Below, piece by piece: positions 56,915-64,000 of a DNA stretch of 64,000 nucleotides; position 1 is the first letter of the stretch, and each line of letters opens with the position of its first letter. Source of the stretch: Distichodus sexfasciatus (lineage: Eukaryota; Chordata; Actinopteri; Characiformes; Distichodontidae); NCBI GenBank assembly GCA_032718565.1, contig JAVGVS010000293.1:196536-260535 (forward strand), read 5' to 3'. The translations under genes were made by a program, and so were the position numbers. A model generated the notes under the pieces. The model saw nothing but the letters and a program-made list of their open reading frames with translations, was not told the origin of the DNA and searched no databases.

Positions 56915-57480
56915 TTTTGCAGTCCCGATTACGCAGCCGCCATGCCCCCTCCGTCACGTCTCTCACGGCTGAAACGCAGCTGAGTGATTTCGCTCTGAAA
57001 AGCTGTTTGGTGAAGAGCGGAATAATATTCTCCGGGCAAGACACATTTCAAAAAAATAAAAAAATAAAAAAAGAAGCTGTCTGCGGTTCAGATTGGTGGG
57101 GGGCATTCGACACTACTGGCATTAATATGAAGATTCAGCTCCGAAAATTTCTCAAGCGGCTGCCGAGTGATGCAATTGGGCGCCTTTTTTCCCCCCTCTC
57201 CTCTCGCTCCGTCTGCCTCTTGATTGGTGCCCTACATATGGAAGAATTCCAACCAATGAGTGATTGAAAGGCGGCCCGTTGCCGTCACCGGCTTCATCCT
57301 ATCCTCTCCGAGCGCTCGGCCTCTTTTATGTTTTTGGCCGAAAGAGACGCCGAAGCGAGCAGGCGGCTTCGTTGAAGTCTCGTGAGTGGTTCTGTTTCTT
57401 TACAAAAACCGTCCCAGCATTTACAAATCACGTCCCTGTCCCTTTCGGTAAAAAAAAAAAAAAAAAACAACAAAAACACA
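56915..57480 (+). promoter_or_regulatory. Promoter-like segment with paired CCAAT boxes
   Basis: An inverted CCAAT (ATTGG, 57223-57227) and a direct CCAAT (57253-57257) lie about 30 bases apart. They are followed by GGCGGCCCG, a TTTTATG TATA-like motif (57324-57330) and a donor-like GTGAGT (57382-57387). Surrounding sequence is CpG-containing. Both CCAAT boxes have the NF-Y core. No downstream coding exon is recognisable. Confidence 0.35.
57430..57470. repeat. Poly-A tract
   Basis: A-run of about 18 bases followed by AACAACAAAAAC. Confidence 0.8.
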
Positions 57481-58499
57481 TGCTAATTGCTACAAATGCC
57501 AGCCGCTTGCTCGGTATGCTCATTCAGGTTAGCATTTAGCGCCTGCAGGTCGGTCTGCTGCGGGAGTCCCGCAGTTTCACGCATCAGCTCCTAAACAAGC
57601 CGACCCTCTCCAGGGGTGGAATTCAATCACCGAGCTCTCGCCGCTGCCTTACGGCGGCTTACCCAAGTAACCGCCACCGATCGGGCAAATAATAACATGC
57701 CAGACAAACGTAGACACGAGTTTACAGCACGTAGGACGATGCTATGAGCTAACCGTATTGTAAGCGTGTGTCTGTATCGTCTGGCCTTTGTGTATTTGCA
57801 GCATGTTAGACGACACTATGAAGACTAAATATGCCGCAGATAAACACAGGCCAAGACAATGTAGACACACCTGTACAGCGCGTTAAGCTCAAAATTCTCG
57901 CCGCGTTCTCATTTCGAGGCTGGTTTTGAGGATTTCTTGGTTCTCAAGACGAATAAATAGAAATAGACGAGAGAAATAGGTGCAAAAAGTGAAACGAAGA
58001 CGGCCAGCGATTTCAGGCTTTCTCCTGGGCGTTCTATGGGTTAACAAAGTTTGACAGGGAGTGGGGGGTGGAAAGTGCCCGGATTCCAGTGTTGGGATTA
58101 TTTCTGCTCCAAAGAGGAGTCCGTTACCACATGTCGCTATTTTGGATCTTGTTGACAAGGATATCTCTTATTGCATTGTGTCCATTGTCGTTTTTTACAA
58201 TGGCAGAATTAACATTAAAATCGGGCCGGGCTAGGCCGAGGCTCCGGCGCACAGTGAGCCGCTCCCATAATCCAATCTTCCTAATGGAGTCGGGGTGGCG
58301 AGTGTGAAGCCCGAGCAGCGGGGATGTCTTTTGTGGAAAAATGGAAGGTCTGTATGATTTCGGCCTCCGATCCATGCGGAGGTCATTCTCCTTTGCTCGA
58401 GTTATATCCTCTAGCTGCGTTTACAACTGCTAGCTGGTAGGTGGTATTTGCAGAGCAACTTTCCCCCCCACCACCAAACGAATCTAATGCCAGTTAGCG
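57481..58499. other. Single-copy intergenic DNA
   Basis: No recognised gene or repeat. 58200-58330 is GC-rich with unique sequence. Confidence 0.4.
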
Positions 58500-58502
58500 C
58501 TC

Positions 58503-58552
58503 ATGCTGCGACAGCCGCAGCCCCAGCCGCAGCCACAGCCAGCCCGAGTGGC
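58503..58552. repeat. Short CAGCCGCAGCC-type minisatellite
   Basis: Hexamer-like CAGCCG/CAGCCC/CAGCCA units; they give the P-Q repeat at the start of the 125-codon frame 58503-58880, which has no other recognisable feature. Confidence 0.7.
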
Positions 58553-61299
58553 TTTTTCAATTTTTCCCATTCACTCTTTGTTCGAGGTGTTAAACCGAAC
58601 GTCGCTTCGCTTCTTGGGGAAAAGAAAAAATAACGACGCCAGGACTGCTGTTGAGACGCGAGTGCGTCAGGTAAAATATCCAAGCGGTTCAAAAACCGGG
58701 CTGATTTTTTTAAGAACCGGCCGATTCGTTTTAAGATCGTTGTTCGGTTTAAGATCAAGGCTTCCAACATGGCGCCGTTCTGTCCCTGCTCCGCCCTTTA
58801 CGACGCACTGTAAGAGGAGTCCGACTTGCATAAACCCCTTTCTAATGACGGTGAACAAAGCTACGTGGTGTAAGATATGACCTCATTTACAGACGTGGCT
58901 TCCCACACGTCCGATTCATCTCTTTCTGATCGGACGTAACGTGCCGGTGTTTTATGATGGACTTAAGTTTGTGGCTTTAGTTAATGCTCGTTTTTTTAAA
59001 GTGAGTCATCACGATGGCTTCTCTCGAAGAAAACTTGACTAAATTGACTTGATTGCCTCGTATCACACGAGCAATCGGGCATGTGCTGCTGACGAAAAGC
59101 GCTTTCATTATTTCCCGTCGCGTCTATTAATGTAAATAGGACACATCAGAACAATGCGGTGAAGAAATTCCCAATTTTTGCCGAGCTGTCTCGCGAGGCC
59201 CAAATACTTGTAGTTAAGATTAGTCGGCGCAACTAAAGCTGCACGTTCATTTGTGTCCCCACTTTATGCATTGCTGCACACCCCTCGGAATATATTTAGA
59301 ACAATGATGTTTTATGGAAATAAGCTATATGTAGTTAAAAACTTTTATAATTGCAGCCTTTTATACAAAGCCCAAAGAAGTCCCTTTTAAATTAGGTGAA
59401 TTAATAAGAATACGCGGCCGGACTGGGGACGGTGCATTCACAATTATGCATGTCCGTGGAAGAAAAATTTTCCTCTCTCCCCCTCTCCCCTCCTCTCAAT
59501 TAAAATTTCAGGCAATTATGTATTTCATAAGATTATTGACCTCGGAGGGGACTTTGCGTTTTTTTCCCCCGCTCTTCTCTTATTATAGTTTTCACCTTAA
59601 TTAATATAAAACTATTGATTAAGTCCTCCTCCATTACAGAGGTGAAGCACTTTTTCCTGCTTGCCTTCTGTTTAAAGAAGGGGTCGCGTTTTCGTTTCTA
59701 ATCGGATTCCCCACTTTTCTTTCGCTTTTCTTTTTTTTCTTTTCCTCTCAGGTGTTAGATAATGAGATCGGCCCCCTTTGAAATCAGATGAACGCACGCA
59801 AACGAACGGCCTTATGAGGCCGGCCTGCCATTAACGCGGCTCTTTGTAGCGCCGGGCGCTAATTTATCTCGAAGCGAGCGTTTTCCCGTTTTCACATGTT
59901 TAATAACACACAGGTAATTACAGAGTTTCCAGCTCTGTTCTGACATGTTACTGCTGAAGCGTGAGGAGCCAGGAACTACTGCACGGCCTCCAGATTTCGT
60001 TGCCATTTTCGTTGCGAATATACGACGGTTAGAGTCGTCCTCCTTTACGTCGGAGAACGGGATGAATTAGCTAATGGGAGGGACGCGTTCACCCATTACT
60101 TTTATGGCCCCAAAAAAGGCACAACGGGGCATCTTCTGGGGCCTAGAAAGGATTGTTATTTGGCCTACAAATCATCCCCCGTGATAATATAATAAGAGTC
60201 CCACCGTCAGGGCATTAAACACATGCCACAATCGTGTCGTTTCACGTTCGGTATAATCACCGTCTACTTAACACAATAAGAATTTATAAACAAAATGAAT
60301 TTTGGAGGAAGTCGCGCTTCCAGTCTTTAGTGGCTTGCGTAAACAGCGCAATTAGTTTAAGCACGAGACACTTAGCTATTTAAGCCAGATCCGTAACGCT
60401 GTTTAGACAAAACATTAGCACTCATCAGTGCCTTAATGGGTCCAAGACGATATTTATTCACGGTGTAATTTTAGGAGGTTTCGCGCTTACGTTCGGAGTT
60501 CGGATTTTGCCGGAGCCTTGTTGGAACTGCTTTGCTAATTTTGCACATGGTATGAGCAACGAGAAAAAAACACACACATTCGTAATGAATTTTGTCAGCT
60601 TGATAGTTTAACCTGGAGTGTCACGAGGTTTGGCGCCTTTGCTTCTTGGGCCTGAATGTGTAAAGAAATTCAAGGCCAGGACTCGCCTCGGGCTTCTGAC
60701 GTGGCCTATCGGCTCGCGAAATGGACAGTATTAACTCGGTATTAGCACCTACAGGGCGGGTGGCATTGAGGTTTCTAGATTTGGCCGGGCAAGAGAACAT
60801 CACCACGCTTAAGAGTTAACCGGTGCAGAGCTGTCGGCCGCCGCTGCGTTGTATTATGGGTCACCATCTATCATTTCTCTTGATGGGATACAACTACGGC
60901 ACATCTGTTTCCACTTGGCTGTGGCCGTCGCAGAGCTCGGTCCCCCCCCAGAGTTCAGACTTAACATCTAGTTTTAATTACAGTGACCTTAATAACAGTT
61001 GCTAAACCATTTACCACTGGTTGGATTTGTTTCACAGATATTTGCTTTAGCAGATATCTTATTTCAGAGAGAGAGAGGGAGAGAGAGCTTTTGAGCTATT
61101 TGAGAAAACAAGGTGCGCCGGTGGACGTATTCTGCAATGGCATTTGTTTGCATAAGGCTGCTCTCTTAACGGTCAAGATATTTGACATTTATGTAATCCA
61201 GAATCCAGTGTGGCCATAAAGGCTGTTGGATTTGAGGTTCCTCAGAGGCTTGCCAGTGTTATTCTGTCTCCACCAGCCAAACAGTGATATTTAATATGA
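58553..61299. other. Largely single-copy, motif-rich interval
   Basis: Longest stretch without recognisable repeats. Notable segments: CCAACATGGCGCC (58766-58778, YY1-like), AATTAGGTGAATTAATAAGA (59391), CACAATTATGCATGTCCG (59439), CTTAATTAATATAAAACTATTG (59595) and AGGTAATTACAGAGTTTCC (59911). Homeodomain and POU-like sites are dense. Candidate cluster of conserved non-coding elements; conservation untested. Confidence 0.45.
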
Positions 61300-62560
61300 A
61301 GTGCAAGCCTTCGAGTTCTAAAATAAAAATATATATAATTGACTACAGAGTTTATTTTATCATTATCTAAATTCATCTGGTAAATTTATGTACACGTTGA
61401 TATGCATTTAGACTATAATTATTTCCTCACTAAATAAATGTGTCGTTTGTACAAAAAAGTAGGATTTTCTTTTATTTAAATGAATAATTGAAAGTTAAAT
61501 TATTGAATTGACTAGTCATATATTTTATGTTGGAAAAATAATTTTAAAGGACAGTTAAATATTAATAGATATTATTTTCATAGTTCTGTGCTTTCATTAT
61601 TATAATATGGTATTTAAAAATGAATTTGAAAAATATTTTTCGAGCTAAAAGTTTAATTGCTACTAATCTGCAGCTCACATGAAAAAATATTTTTAAATAT
61701 TAGTTTTATAGAAATTTGAAATTTATCTAATAATATTTTGTCAATTTTCTAAGTACATTGGCGAGTAATTTGATTGCAAGAAAAAATATTCTTTACCGTT
61801 TAAAAATACTGATAGAAAAATGTCCAAATAATAATTATTTAATAAATGTTGTTTAATAATACAAAATGTTATTTGTATGTGTATATAATCTGTATACTGT
61901 TCAAAAATTCAGAGCTGGGAAAAATACAAATATTGATAAAATAATCCATATAAAAATTTTCTCTCTCAGTCTGTGTGTATGTGGGTGGGTGTGTGCATTT
62001 GCATTTATCTTTTCTTTCATTCTTTTTTTCCGGTTCTGCAAGCATTCCCTCCCCAGGTTGTTGAATGCATGTAAAATACATGAATGCAAAATGAAAATCA
62101 TGTTTTTCTCTTCTGTCAAACTGAGAAATTTGGCAATAAATACAAATAAAAACTTCAGTTTCTTTTGAATCTACTGTTTGTTTATATCAACCTTGCTTCA
62201 CTTAATTTTTAATGTATAATTTAGACTTGAATTCAATAATGTTCCACTAAATAATACATACCAGCAGAAAAAACGAACAAAGCAATTACAACATGAAACT
62301 GCATCAATATTTTTAAAAAAATATATTAAACACAGTTTATACAGATTTTAAATTACAAATGTAATAACGCTGACATATATTGACTTAATTCCATCTAGCA
62401 GTGTTAAGTAAAGGCACCAATATTAAGGCTGCCATTTACTGACATCATTTATTAATTCATCTATTTAATTGGTTTGTTTGGGCTCGGTCGTTATTACTGT
62501 AACATGAGCTAATTGATTACATTTATTTACAATAAAAAAAATTATCACATGCATTGACTA
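61300..62560. other. AT-rich block
   Basis: Strongly A/T-rich with many AATATT and TTTAAAT words, no simple tandem structure and no recognised element. Frames at 61866-62168 and on the minus strand are composition artefacts. Confidence 0.7.
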
Positions 62561-63220
62561 ATTTACTGGCGAACGTATACAAATTCCCTCCAATGGCAAA
62601 CGGGAAATGGCTACGACGCTCTCATTGCGTAGAGAATCGTTTCTGTCATAGCCGAGCCGAGTGAGAGCCAATTAAAAGCTGTAGAAAAGCAGTTCTCCAG
62701 CCCTCTTCTAAGGCTGGCTGTGGGAGAAGAGAGAAGCACATGTGTTTTTACTTGAAGCCATGGTAATACATCCACATCACCATTCCGTGAAGAAGGAAAG
62801 AATATTTGCCATCGAGTGACCTTTATTACATCTGTTTTCTCTTTTGTCCCGCAAAAATGAATTGATTATTATGTAAAATTATGCTTAGAAAAACACCGGC
62901 ATGCCCACTCGTCCCCTAACCTTCACCTGGCGACTATGACTCCCAGTCCGCACTTCTCGTGGACGGAAGACGCGTTATATTAAAGCCAGGTGCGTCTGCG
63001 TCATGCCATTCCGCAAGCATTTACCCCCACAAATGTATATTGAAATGCGAAAATGGTGCTTGCAATGAAATAACTGGCCTGCGTTTATATGCTAGTTCCT
63101 GTTGTGGCGTCTTTTATTCCAGGCCATGTCAAAGAGGTCAAAGGTCTCGCGTTGATCTCAGAGCTGGGGCTTTAAAAGAAACCCTTTTAAATTTATAAAT
63201 AATGGTGCACATTTCCATCT
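62561..63220. other. Single-copy interval
   Basis: 62570-62870 is unique-looking with balanced composition (GCCGAGTGAGAGCCAATTAA, CTTGAAGCCATGGTAATACA). No gene recognised. Confidence 0.4.
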
Positions 63221-63359
63221 CTAAAAGAAAAAAAAAAAAACACCAGCAGAATTTTTGAAAGAAAGAGACGGGCGACGACGTTAGCCTTTCTTCTTTTCGA
63301 ACGCACCGCGCTGTTCGGTATCGAGCGCGGCGCTCTTTCTGTTTCTGATTGAGGTCAAG

Positions 63360-63395
63360 TTGAGAGAGAGGGAAAGAGAGAGAGAGAGAGAAAAA
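63360..63395. repeat. (GA)n microsatellite
   Basis: GA run with one AAA interruption. Confidence 0.9.
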
Positions 63396-63454
63396 AGCAA
63401 TCTGCACTTTTCTGCCTCTTCTTTTTGATGCATGCTAAAGTTACAGCAAGAAAA

Positions 63455-63600
63455 TGTCTGCAGTCATTGGCTGAAGCCAGCGGACTGCCTACTGCGAGAG
63501 GGATTGAGTCTCCAAATGCCCCCCAAAGAAGGGGCAACGTAGCCGTTCAAATGGAGTGGAAAATGGCCAATAGTGGCATATATTTATAGATAATCTACTT
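63455..63600 (+). promoter_or_regulatory. Candidate core promoter: CCAAT boxes and TATA-like site
   Basis: Inverted CCAAT (CATTGGCTGA, near 63465), direct CCAAT in ATGGCCAATAG (63567-63571) and TATATTTATAG (63580-63590) about 10 bases further. They precede a GA-rich, CpG-rich stretch to the window end, as expected for a promoter reading rightwards into a gene outside the window. Start site and gene are unknown. Confidence 0.35.
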
Positions 63601-63723
63601 CGCCCTTCCTGCTCCGCTCTCTGTAATCTTCTTTCAGCTAAAAAGCACAGCTTTACTCTTGCCCGTACATGATAATATGTTTATATGATTAGTTTCTCTC
63701 GCTCTCTTTCCCTCTTTACCAGC

Positions 63724-63800
63724 CCTCTCTCTCTCTCTCAACTAAAGAAGGGGGGAATGAAAGAGAGACAGGCAGAGAGAGAGAGAGTGAGAGAGAGGGC
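63724..63800. repeat. (CT)n - (GA)n inverted pair
   Basis: CT run at 63724-63740 and GA runs at 63762-63799 are complementary and could form a hairpin; they also lie in the likely 5' leader region. Confidence 0.9.
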
Positions 63801-63819
63801 GAGTCCTGCTCCATCTGGT

Positions 63820-64000
63820 CAAGGATTCCATGTCGTGTTTTGAACGCAGCGCGCGAGCAGACGTCTCGCGCACAATCCAGCTTGATTTCAGTTGTACCTT
63901 TCGGAAAGCCGCACGCGCGCCGTAGCGTCAACGCCGAGCGCGAGACTCGGGTTTAAAGGAAGAAGCCGTCGAGCTTCATAGCGACTCCATCTTCACACAC
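63820..64000 (+). promoter_or_regulatory. CpG-dense edge, possible CpG island or 5' leader
   Basis: CpG dinucleotides crowd together (GCAGCGCGCGAGCAG, CGCACGCGCGCCGTAGCG, GCCGAGCGCGAGACTCGG), unlike most of the window. Likely the start of an unmethylated CpG island belonging to a gene to the right. Confidence 0.4.

Noticed and set aside
58503..58880. 125-codon frame starting with a P-Q repeat
   Set aside because: The repeat comes from a short minisatellite and the rest has no recognisable content.

Overview
This window reads as intergenic DNA from a teleost fish genome. The evidence is its repeat content: tRNA-derived SINEs with Pol III A and B boxes, a second SINE-like family with a (GAAT)n tail, hAT, Tigger-like and TTAA-target DNA transposons, a 5'-truncated RTE-type LINE resembling fish Expander, a solo LTR, and very many CA, GA, AAT and GATA microsatellites. 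I found no open reading frame that I can call a host protein gene. The longest frames (about 138 codons) are low-complexity, lack recognisable domains, or overlap repeats. The only recognisable protein relic is the broken LINE reverse transcriptase at 41636-42392 (minus strand).

Layout. 0-3.6 kb: the end of a TIR transposon, a SINE, and a diverged local duplication of about 0.7 kb (three copies) whose second copy was hit by a hAT MITE that was itself hit by a Tigger-like MITE. 3.6-20 kb: mostly single-copy sequence with scattered SINEs, a hAT fragment and a 785-bp fold-back hAT element. 20-22 kb: a solo LTR and three copies of an unclassified repeat. 22-33 kb: mostly single-copy DNA with AT-rich and microsatellite tracts. 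33-35.7 kb: two well-preserved SINEs, a (GAGACC)n block and a CpG-rich segment. 35.7-38.3 kb: a transposon nest at least three levels deep. 38.7-44.7 kb: an ancient four-unit tandem array of a non-coding block, cut up by at least five transposons. 39.3-48.2 kb: two nearly identical 650-bp TIR elements in opposite orientation. 49.5-52 kb: a hAT element, a composite SINE and a diverged CA-linked tandem repeat. 54.3-55.3 kb: a dense microsatellite cluster. 56.2-57.5 kb and 63.4-64 kb: CpG-rich, GA-rich, CCAAT-containing stretches that look like promoters or first-exon regions.

Between the repeats lie islands of apparently single-copy, homeodomain-motif-rich DNA (for example 2.6-2.9, 16.5-16.7, 31.7-32.0, 46.1-46.7, 48.6-48.8, 59.3-60.5 and 62.6-62.9 kb). 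With the lack of genes, this suggests a gene desert or regulatory landscape beside a developmental gene. That is inference; only cross-species alignment would show conservation. The best candidate for a gene start is the right edge, just beyond the window.
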